A DNA stretch of 11,781 bases, from contig JACRDZ010000171.1 in the NCBI GenBank assembly GCA_016212735.1, forward strand, positions 1 through 11,781, read 5' to 3'. This document shows, in pieces, positions 6,504 through 11,781 of the stretch. A program made the translations under genes and the position numbers. Numbering within the stretch: position 1 is the first letter of the stretch; each line of letters starts with the position of its first letter. Source of the stretch: Candidatus Firestoneibacteriota bacterium (lineage in GTDB: Bacteria; JACRDZ01). The notes under the pieces were generated by a model that had not been told where the DNA came from, did not search any database, and saw only the letters and a list, made by a program, of their open reading frames with translations.

Positions 6504-7169
6504 ATGTTTATAGTACTTATGGGTGGAGGACAGGTTGGATATTATCTTTCTCGCGAATTAATCGCAGATAAACACACTGTCACTTTAATAGATAAAGATA
6601 AATCTGTCTGTGAACAAATTGCAAGAGAGATAGAAAATATAATAGTAATATGTGGAGATGGAAGTGATAAGCATATATTAGAAGCCGCAGGAATTAAACA
6701 GGCTGATGTTTTTGCTGCTTTAACAGGTATTGATGAAGAAAATCTTATTGCGTGTCAATTAGCTAAAGAAGTATTTAATATAAAAAGAACTATCTCACGG
6801 GTAAATGATCCAAGAAGCAGAAATATTTTTAACAAGTGTAATGTTGATACATCTATAAATACAACAGGTATTTTAATTAAAATTATTGAAGAAGAAGCTT
6901 CTCTTGATGATTATATGCCTCTTTTAGCAATAAAAAAAGGTAAAATTTCTCTTGTGCGTGTTGATTTGCATGATGCTGCTCCAGTTGTTGGGAAATTAGT
7001 ACGTGATATAGTATTACCTAAAAATTGCGTTTTAGTTACTATATTAAGAGGAGAAGAAGTAATAATTCCAAAAGGTGATACACTTCTTTCATCTGGGGAT
7101 GATGTTATTGCACTGGCAAGTATTGAGAACGAAAGAGATCTGCTTCATTCTTTAATTGGAGACCTGTAA
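6504..7169 (+). CDS. trkA: Trk potassium uptake regulatory subunit TrkA (RCK_N + RCK_C)
   Basis: The protein is a 221-residue peripheral membrane regulator that gates the TrkH channel in response to nucleotide binding. The N-terminal RCK_N domain (about 1-125) has GGGQVG (7-12) and D30 for the dinucleotide, plus a GDGSDKHILEAAGI segment. The C-terminal RCK_C domain (about 136-221) holds the segment VGKLVRDIVLPKNCVLVTIL and ends in a GDDVIALAS strand. I take ATG 6504, because AGGAGAG (6492-6498), overlapping the stop codon of the preceding gene, lies five bases upstream. The open frame extends back to 6456 without a ribosome site. At 221 residues it equals one half of the fused E. coli TrkA, like Ktr-type regulators. 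RCK_C domains bind c-di-AMP in some species, so control at both RNA and protein level is possible. Confidence 0.93.
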   Translation: MFIVLMGGGQVGYYLSRELIADKHTVTLIDKDKSVCEQIAREIENIIVICGDGSDKHILEAAGIKQADVFAALTGIDEENLIACQLAKEVFNIKRTISRVNDPRSRNIFNKCNVDTSINTTGILIKIIEEEASLDDYMPLLAIKKGKISLVRVDLHDAAPVVGKLVRDIVLPKNCVLVTILRGEEVIIPKGDTLLSSGDDVIALASIENERDLLHSLIGDL

Positions 7170-7195
7170 TTGCTGATTAATTATTGGGAGATATA

Positions 7196-7339
7196 ATGTT
7201 ATCAAATATTAATATAAAATTTAGTTTATCACAGGCAGCTAAACCTTTATACGGTATTATATTTGAATTTTTATTATTACCTGTTTTTCTTCTTTCCATT
7301 AATTTTTTAATTGCTTTTATCTTGTGGAGGACATTATAA
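7196..7339 (+). CDS. 47-residue single-span membrane peptide within the Trk operon
   Basis: A short open frame fills the gap between trkA and trkH: ATG 7196, stop TAA 7337-7339. A clear GGGAG site (7186-7190) lies five bases upstream. The first 20 residues are polar to basic (MLSNINIKFSLSQAAKPLYG). Residues 21-43 form one continuous hydrophobic segment of transmembrane length (IIFEFLLLPV, FLLSINFLIA, FIL), and the peptide ends WRTL. The trkH ribosome site (GGAGG 7326-7330) sits inside this frame and the trkH GTG starts one base after its stop, the layout of translational coupling. I do not recognise a family. By position it recalls KdpF, the tiny peptide of the Kdp potassium ATPase. That is an analogy, not homology. 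It could instead be a coupling leader whose product does little. Confidence 0.65.
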   Translation: MLSNINIKFSLSQAAKPLYGIIFEFLLLPVFLLSINFLIAFILWRTL

Positions 7340-7340
7340 A

Positions 7341-8843
7341 GTGATTTTAAGACCAACTTCACAGGATTTTAGAACTATTTTCTTTAATACCGGCCGTATT
7401 ATAATCGGACTTGCACTTGTAATGTTTATTCCTCTTTTTACATCTTTATGTTTTCAAGAATGGGAAGTTGCTGTAGATTTCGGTATATCAATTAGTTCAA
7501 CTTTATGTATTGGTTATTTATTATTAAATTTATTTTATACAGATCGTGATCCGGAATGGGTGCATGGTATGTCCAGTGCTGCAATCTCATGGTTTATTTG
7601 CACACTACTGGGTGCATTGCCGCATTGGCTATCCGGACATTTTTATTCATATATAGATGCTTGCTTTGATGTAATGAGCGGATATACAACAACCGGCCTT
7701 GTGCTTATTCAAGACTTAGATCATGTTTCAATTGGATTAAATATGTGGAGACATCTATTAACTTATATTGGCGGACAGGGGATGATAGTTGTTGCTTTAA
7801 CTTTTCTTATTCCAGGATTTTCAGGAGCATATAAAATGTATGTTGGAGAAGGGAAAGATGAACGATTACTTCCAAATGTAATGAATACAGCTAAAGCAAT
7901 ATGGACAATAAGTTTAGTTTATTTAATATTAGGAACATGTTTATTATGGATTGCATGCATAATTGCTGGCATTAATCCATTACAATCATTTTTTCACAGT
8001 TTATGGATTTTTATGTCTTCATGGAGCACAGGTGGTTTTGCTCCGCAATCGCAAAATCTTTTTTACTATCACAGCCCGCTTATTGAATTTGTATATATTT
8101 TGATAATGATAGCAGGTTCATTGAATTTTGCTTTGCATTATTCTCTATGGACAGGTAATTTTAAAGAAATTTATCAGAATATTGAAGTACAGTCTTTTGT
8201 AACAACTTTAACAATTGCATTTACTCTTTCATGTATTGCGCTTATTTCTTATCACGTTTTTCCTGATCTATTAAGCACATTCCGAATGGCATTTTTACAT
8301 GTTGCTTCAGCTCATACTACAACCGGCGGAATGAGTGTATTTGCAAGACAATTTATTGTTCAATGGGGTTCTCCAGCAATGGTTGGAATAATATTAGCTA
8401 TGGCAATCGGCGGAAGTGCATGTTCAACAGCAGGCGGATTTAAAGGACTAAGAATGGGAATATTAGCAAAAGCAATATCTCAGGATATAAAAAAATTAGT
8501 ATCATCTGAGTCCGCTGTAGTAGTCCAGAAATTTCATCATATAAAAGACATTATTTTAGAAGATAGTCATGTGCGTTCTGCAGGAATAATAGTATTATTA
8601 TATGTAATAATTTATTCTATTGGTACAGCAGCAGGAATGATGTATGGTTACCCAATGTTAGATTCTTTGTTTGATGCTGTATCAGCAGGTTCAAATTCAG
8701 GATTATCATGCGGAGTAACAGCGGCAACAATGCCTACTTTAATGAAAGTTGTTTATTTTTTTGCAATGTGGGCAGGTCGATTGGAATTTAATGCTTTATT
8801 GGTTTTAACAGGAATGTGCTATGCAATTATCACAGGTAAATAA
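7341..8843 (+). CDS. trkH: Trk-type potassium channel/transporter subunit TrkH
   Basis: This 500-residue integral membrane protein is the ion-conducting subunit of a Trk/Ktr potassium uptake system. Four M1-P-M2 repeats are visible from their pore loops: SGYTTTG (113-119), SSWSTGG (226-232), SAHTTTGG (323-330) and SAGSNSG (448-454). Also present are the TrkH-type GGSACSTAGGFKG loop (357-369), which corresponds to the gating loop after repeat 3, and the AGRLEF motif near the C-terminus (478-483). GTG 7341 is preferred over an in-frame TTG at 7311, because GGAGG (7326-7330) lies ten bases before GTG and the TTG has no ribosome site. It follows the 47-residue peptide gene by one base, and the next gene starts inside its last codons. 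Control is expected from the c-di-AMP riboswitch upstream. Confidence 0.95.
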   Translation: MILRPTSQDFRTIFFNTGRIIIGLALVMFIPLFTSLCFQEWEVAVDFGISISSTLCIGYLLLNLFYTDRDPEWVHGMSSAAISWFICTLLGALPHWLSGHFYSYIDACFDVMSGYTTTGLVLIQDLDHVSIGLNMWRHLLTYIGGQGMIVVALTFLIPGFSGAYKMYVGEGKDERLLPNVMNTAKAIWTISLVYLILGTCLLWIACIIAGINPLQSFFHSLWIFMSSWSTGGFAPQSQNLFYYHSPLIEFVYILIMIAGSLNFALHYSLWTGNFKEIYQNIEVQSFVTTLTIAFTLSCIALISYHVFPDLLSTFRMAFLHVASAHTTTGGMSVFARQFIVQWGSPAMVGIILAMAIGGSACSTAGGFKGLRMGILAKAISQDIKKLVSSESAVVVQKFHHIKDIILEDSHVRSAGIIVLLYVIIYSIGTAAGMMYGYPMLDSLFDAVSAGSNSGLSCGVTAATMPTLMKVVYFFAMWAGRLEFNALLVLTGMCYAIITGK

Positions 8844-9330
8844 ATTTATTTTATCAATTCTATTTTTATTAATTATAAAAATACAAGTTTATGCTGCTCC
8901 AATTATTGTAAATGAACTTATTGAAAAATATAATGATTATAATGGTAAAAAAATCGTTTTTCAAGGAGAAGCAATTGGTGACAAATTAGAAAGAAAAAAT
9001 GGTGTATGGATAAATATATCCGATTCATCAGGGATGGCAATTGGTGTTTGGTTTAAACATGAACACGCCAAACTTATTAATATTCTTGGAACATATAATT
9101 TCAAAGGTGATTTTTTACAGATAAATGGAACATTTAATAAAGCCTGCAAACTTCATCTTGGTGAAATGGATATTCATGCAGATTCGTGCGAGATAATACA
9201 GCAAGGGTATATTACACGACATACTATTTCAAAAAATAGATTAATCATTTTAATTGGTCTTTCAATATTATCTTTTATTCTGATTATTTTATGGAGATAT
9301 ATTTTTAAATCAAAGCTAAAAAACACTTAA
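8821..9330 (+). CDS. Exported, membrane-anchored OB-fold-like protein; function unknown
   Basis: The 169-residue protein has an N-terminal signal sequence (hydrophobic 9-20, probable cleavage after VYA at 25). A compact beta-rich domain follows (about 30-128), and then a C-terminal transmembrane segment (140-162) with a basic tail. The middle domain shows the strand pattern of small OB-folds: KKIVFQGEAIGD, GVWINISDSSGMAIGVWF and DFLQINGTFNKACKLH...MDIHADSCEII. Two cysteines (C109, C123) could form a disulfide outside the cytoplasm. The start overlaps trkH by 23 bases and has only a weak AGGA-like site, so translation is probably coupled to trkH. This tight link suggests a part in potassium uptake or its control from the extracytoplasmic side, but I know of no defined function. 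The OB-fold assignment is by eye. Confidence 0.8.
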   Translation: MQLSQVNKFILSILFLLIIKIQVYAAPIIVNELIEKYNDYNGKKIVFQGEAIGDKLERKNGVWINISDSSGMAIGVWFKHEHAKLINILGTYNFKGDFLQINGTFNKACKLHLGEMDIHADSCEIIQQGYITRHTISKNRLIILIGLSILSFILIILWRYIFKSKLKNT

Positions 9331-9355
9331 TAATCTTCTCCCCCCATAAATACTA

Positions 9356-9382
9356 TTACAATCTTCAATATTATGTTATAAT
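9356..9382 (+). promoter_or_regulatory. Promoter for the ABC exporter operon, apparently leaderless
   Basis: A perfect TATAAT (9377-9382) sits six bases before the ATG of the ATPase gene (9389). A weak TTACAA (9356-9361) lies 15 bases upstream of it. Initiation seven bases after the -10 box would start the mRNA at the A of the ATG. The lack of any purine-rich ribosome site before 9389 fits a leaderless transcript. Confidence 0.6.
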
Positions 9383-9388
9383 TTTTAT

Positions 9389-10120
9389 ATGCAAATAATA
9401 ACATGTAAAAAACTTATTAAAAAATATGGTTCTATTAAAGCTGTTGACAATATAGATTTTGAAATTTTAAGCGGGGAATGTTTTGGTTTCCTTGGACCGA
9501 ATGGAGCAGGAAAAACAACTTTAATGAGTATTATATACTGTTTTATACCTCCTACTCATGGCGAAGTAAAAGTATTTAATCTGGATGTAACAGAAAATCC
9601 CAGTGAAATAAAACAAAAAATTGGAGTGATGCCCCAGGAAGATAATCTTGACCCTGACCTTAATGTTATTGAAAACCTTATTGTATATGCAAGATATTTC
9701 AATATCCCTAAAAAACAATCTTATAAAAAAGCATTGGATTTACTTGAATTTGTTGAATTAAAAGATAAAATAAAAACAAAAATAGACAATCTTTCAGGCG
9801 GAATGAAACGAAAGCTTATTCTTGCAAGAGCTTTGATCAATGATCCTGAAATATTAATTCTTGATGAACCTACAACAGGTCTTGATCCATATACGAGACA
9901 CAATGTCTGGGATAAATTAAATCATCTTAAATTAAATAATATTACTATTTTACTTACAACTCATTATATGGAAGAAGCTGAAAAACTATGTGATAGAATA
10001 GCTATAATAAATTCTGGTAAAATTATAATTTGTGATTCTCCAAAAACACTAATGAATAAATTTGGCGGTAATCTTGAAAATGTTTATCTGAAGCTGACAG
10101 GGAGGTCACTTGAATCTTAA
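9389..10120 (+). CDS. ABC-2 type exporter ATP-binding protein (NodI-like)
   Basis: The 243-residue protein is the cytoplasmic ATPase of an efflux ABC transporter. Walker A GPNGAGKTT (36-44), Q-loop Q83 in VMPQEDNLD, signature LSGGMKRKL (135-143), Walker B LILDEP (156-161) and H-loop H192 in TTHYMEEAE are all intact. The QEDNLDPDLNV segment, the GGMKRKL-LARALINDPE run and the ARYF motif are especially close to NodI and relatives in the DrrA/NodI group. The permease starts inside its last codons (11-base overlap). There is no ribosome-binding site upstream and a TATAAT box lies six bases before the start, so translation probably begins on a leaderless mRNA. Substrate unknown: NodI/J of rhizobia export lipo-chitooligosaccharides, but similar pairs occur widely in bacteria that make no Nod factor. 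Confidence 0.93.
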   Translation: MQIITCKKLIKKYGSIKAVDNIDFEILSGECFGFLGPNGAGKTTLMSIIYCFIPPTHGEVKVFNLDVTENPSEIKQKIGVMPQEDNLDPDLNVIENLIVYARYFNIPKKQSYKKALDLLEFVELKDKIKTKIDNLSGGMKRKLILARALINDPEILILDEPTTGLDPYTRHNVWDKLNHLKLNNITILLTTHYMEEAEKLCDRIAIINSGKIIICDSPKTLMNKFGGNLENVYLKLTGRSLES

Positions 10121-10865
10121 AAGAGCTTTTATAGTATGGCACAGGAATTTTACAGTTTATACAAAACTTTATAAAACCAGCATTGCATTAAATTTTATAG
10201 ATCCTGTTCTATATCTTTTAGCTTTAGGTCTTGGGCTCGGGCAATTTGTTAATAAAATTAACGGGATACCATATATTAATTATATTGCACCTGGGATAAT
10301 TGCGTCATCATCAATGTTTGCAGCAGTATATGAATGCACATATGGAACATATGTAAGAATGACATTCCAAAAAACATTTGATGCAATATTAGCAACTCCA
10401 GTTAATATTGATGATCTAATCCTGGGAGAAATACTTTGGGGAGCAACAAAAAGCACATTCTATGGAGTAATTATCATGATAGTAAATTCTATTTTCGGAC
10501 TTATTAATTCTCCTCTTATAATATTTGCAACTATAATAGTATTTTTATGCGGTCTAATATTTGCTGAAATTTCAATTATTTTTATATCAATTATTCCCGG
10601 GATTGATTCATTAAATTATTTCTTTACATTATTAATTACTCCCATGTTTCTATTCTCAGGAATATTTTTCCCTCTTAATAATATGCCTGATATCGTAAAA
10701 AATATAGCTTTTTTTACTCCACTTTATCATCTTGTGAATGTTTGCAGAGCGTTTTCAAATGGATTGCTTGAAAATTCTATTAATGATATTTTATGGATTA
10801 CTATTACATCTGTCATATTAGCTCCACTATCATTTATGTTATTAAAAAAACGAATATTAAAATAA
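10110..10865 (+). CDS. ABC-2 type exporter permease (NodJ-like)
   Basis: The 251-residue membrane protein is the partner of the preceding ATPase. It has an amphipathic N-terminus (VWHRNFTVYTKLYKTSI) and about six hydrophobic segments (roughly 25-45, 57-75, 108-130, 136-163, 168-188 and 225-246). The NodJ-like signatures IPYINYIAPGIIASSSMF (53-70), ECTYGTYVRM (75-84) and DAILATPVNIDDLILGE (91-107) are clear, as is the FFTLLITPMFLFSGIFFPL stretch (171-189) typical of the ABC-2 family. The start is TTG 10110, preceded by GGAGG (10101-10105), and it overlaps the ATPase gene by 11 bases, so translation is likely coupled. The three-hairpin repeat begins immediately after the stop codon. Substrate unknown; drug, lipid or oligosaccharide export are all open. 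Confidence 0.92.
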   Translation: MNLKRAFIVWHRNFTVYTKLYKTSIALNFIDPVLYLLALGLGLGQFVNKINGIPYINYIAPGIIASSSMFAAVYECTYGTYVRMTFQKTFDAILATPVNIDDLILGEILWGATKSTFYGVIIMIVNSIFGLINSPLIIFATIIVFLCGLIFAEISIIFISIIPGIDSLNYFFTLLITPMFLFSGIFFPLNNMPDIVKNIAFFTPLYHLVNVCRAFSNGLLENSINDILWITITSVILAPLSFMLLKKRILK

Positions 10866-10944
10866 GCCTGATAAATCAGGCAACTACAAAAATTTCAATG
10901 TAGTTGCTCGATTTATCGAGCGTTTCAAATTCCTGTACTTTAAA
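10866..10944. repeat. Three-hairpin intergenic repeat, copy 2 (short form)
   Basis: It begins on the base after the permease stop. Stem 1 is the minimal hairpin GCCTGAT/ATCAGGC (10866-10872 with 10875-10881). Stem 2 is GCAACTACA/TGTAGTTGC (10880-10888 with 10899-10907), identical to copy 1. Stem 3 is GCTCGAT/ATCGAGC (10906-10912 with 10915-10921), also identical, with loop TT instead of TC. The 18-base tail (10927-10944) differs from copy 1 at two positions. It occupies nearly the whole gap between the permease and the HIT gene, and it lacks the extra inner hairpin of copy 1. Confidence 0.85.
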
Positions 10945-10962
10945 ATAAAAAGGAGAAGTCTC

Positions 10963-11445
10963 TTGAAAAAATATTTATTGGCTCCATGGAGAAGTAAATA
11001 TATTAAATCTCTTGCGAATCCGAAAGATAATGTATGTATTTTATGTGATGCAGTAAAAAATACAAATGCACCAATTATTAAAAGAGGCAAAGAAAATTTT
11101 ATTATAATGAATCTATACCCTTACAACACTGGACATATTTTGATTGCACCTTACAGACATATTGGAGAAATATATGAATTAAGCGATATAGAAATAAATG
11201 AAATGATGCAATTAGCAAAACAAAGTACTAAAATAATTAAAAAATTATTTAATCCTAATGGTTTTAATCTCGGGATTAATATGGGTAAATCTGCAGGAGC
11301 AGGTTTTCCTGATCATATACATCTTCATGTTGTCCCGCGATGGCAAGGAGATGAAAATTTTATGTCTGTAGTTGCAAACACTAAAGTTGTTTCTGTTGAT
11401 ATAAAACAAATATATAAAAAACTTAAAAAAGAATTTAAAAAATAA
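10963..11445 (+). CDS. HIT-family (histidine triad) nucleotide hydrolase/phosphorylase
   Basis: The 160-residue cytoplasmic protein has the histidine-triad motif HIHLHVV, with H118, H120 (the expected nucleophile) and H122, followed by PRW. The N-terminal LAPWRSKYI segment and the CxxC pair C25/C28 (CILC, a probable zinc site) are typical of the HIT branch related to Ap4A phosphorylase/FHIT-like enzymes. NTGHILIAPYRHIGE (55-69) is the conserved strand before the triad. Such proteins cleave dinucleoside polyphosphates or nucleoside phosphoramidates; the exact substrate cannot be read from sequence. The start is TTG 10963, with AGGAG (10951-10955) seven bases upstream, and this start gives the expected family N-terminus. 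It lies 97 bases after the permease, the gap being filled by the three-hairpin repeat, so read-through from the exporter operon is possible. Confidence 0.93.
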   Translation: MKKYLLAPWRSKYIKSLANPKDNVCILCDAVKNTNAPIIKRGKENFIIMNLYPYNTGHILIAPYRHIGEIYELSDIEINEMMQLAKQSTKIIKKLFNPNGFNLGINMGKSAGAGFPDHIHLHVVPRWQGDENFMSVVANTKVVSVDIKQIYKKLKKEFKK

Positions 11446-11446
11446 A

Positions 11447-11486
11447 CCACAGAGATTTGTATGCAAATCAATACAATTCTCTGTGG
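11447..11486. terminator. Bidirectional hairpin between the HIT and HU genes
   Basis: CCACAGAGA (11447-11455) pairs with TCTCTGTGG (11478-11486). TTGTAT (11457-11462) pairs with ATACAA (11471-11476) inside it, interrupted by one T-T mismatch. On the minus strand the stem is followed by TTTATTTTTTAAATTC, an effective U-run, so it is a good terminator for HU. On the plus strand only CTTATAATATTTAT follows, a weaker end for the HIT transcript. Confidence 0.8.
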
Positions 11487-11507
11487 CTTATAATATTTAT
11501 GATACTA

Positions 11508-11774
11508 TTAAATGCTGCTTTTAAAAGCTTTCCCTGGTTTAAATTTTACTGTTTTGGATGCTTTTATTTTAATAACCTCACCTGTTCTAGGATTTCTCCC
11601 TTTTCTGGCTTTTCTTGTTACTACGTTAAAAGATCCAAATCCAATAAGCTGAACTCCACCTTTTTTTACTCCCTTTTTAATATTATCAAGAACTGATTCA
11701 ACTGCTTTCCCTGCATCTTTTTTGCTAAGAACTGCATCTTTACTAACTGCTGCTATTAAACCTTCTTTATTCAT
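11508..11774 (-). CDS. hup: HU-family DNA-binding protein
   Basis: The 88-residue nucleoid protein belongs to the HU/IHF family and binds and bends DNA as a dimer. The N-terminal helices (MNKEGLIAAVSKDAVLSKKD and following, 1-38) form the dimer core, and GFGSF (45-49) opens the saddle. The DNA-binding arm carries RKGRNPRTGE (57-66), with the intercalating proline at P62, and the protein closes with VKFKPGKAFK. Length and motifs are complete. The start ATG is at 11772-11774, seven bases from the window edge, so its ribosome site and promoter lie outside. It is convergent with the HIT gene. HU rather than IHF is suggested by its lone, generic form; the subtype is uncertain. Confidence 0.95.
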   Translation of the reverse strand: MNKEGLIAAVSKDAVLSKKDAGKAVESVLDNIKKGVKKGGVQLIGFGSFNVVTRKARKGRNPRTGEVIKIKASKTVKFKPGKAFKSSI

Positions 11775-11781
11775 TCAAATA

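Noticed and set aside
7311..7340. TTG start for trkH at 7311
   Set aside because: It has no ribosome site. GGAGG at 7326-7330 serves GTG 7341, and the upstream bases belong to the 47-residue peptide frame.
7177..7362. Minus-strand 61-residue open frame across the trkA-trkH gap
   Set aside because: It is antisense to the small membrane peptide gene, which has a ribosome site and operon-like spacing. The minus frame has neither.
11457..11696. 79-residue plus-strand open frame antisense to HU
   Set aside because: It begins inside the terminator hairpin and runs opposite an unmistakable HU gene.
1..11781. tRNA, rRNA, CRISPR arrays, insertion sequences or prophage genes
   Set aside because: I saw no T-arm/anticodon patterns, no regularly spaced repeats, no transposase or integrase motifs and no target-site duplications.

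Overview
The window is about two-thirds A+T. It looks like a chromosomal segment of an anaerobic, probably acetogenic bacterium. The bacterial evidence is a full-length bacterial-type acetyl-CoA synthase, sigma-70-like promoters, a c-di-AMP (ydaO/yuaA class) riboswitch and an HU gene. The lineage cannot be fixed from sequence alone; an uncultured Wood-Ljungdahl lineage or a low-GC Gram-positive relative would both fit.

Bases 1-4567 (+ strand) are the 3' end of a Wood-Ljungdahl operon in the order acsC (partial, corrinoid iron-sulfur protein large subunit), acsB (acetyl-CoA synthase) and acsA (Ni carbon monoxide dehydrogenase). All Cys/His ligands expected for the ACS A-cluster and the CODH B-, C- and D-clusters can be placed. 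Together these enzymes reduce CO2 to CO and join it to a corrinoid-bound methyl group and CoA.

Bases 4651-5569 (- strand) are a convergent two-gene unit: a Roadblock/LC7 protein, and upstream of it a cysteine-rich protein with a V4R-like C-terminus. A hairpin separates it from acsA. Its promoter lies back to back with the promoter of the next operon in the 504-base region 5570-6073.

Bases 5697-9330 (+ strand) are a potassium-uptake operon under a c-di-AMP riboswitch followed by a terminator. It encodes a lone RCK_N protein, a full TrkA-type regulator, a previously unannotated 47-residue single-span membrane peptide (7196-7339), the TrkH channel, and a membrane-anchored exported OB-fold-like protein whose start overlaps trkH.

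Bases 9356-11445 (+ strand) hold a NodI/NodJ-like ABC-2 exporter pair whose ATPase appears to be translated from a leaderless mRNA, then a HIT-family nucleotide hydrolase/transferase. The last gene, on the - strand (11508-11774), encodes HU and is separated from the HIT gene by a strong hairpin.

The most unusual non-coding signal is a three-hairpin repeat present twice, 10.5 kb apart (300-416 and 10866-10944). Each copy starts at most 10 bases after a stop codon and ends just before the ribosome-binding site of the next gene. The copies share the second and third stems and an 18-base tail, and differ in an extra hairpin inserted at the tip of stem 1.
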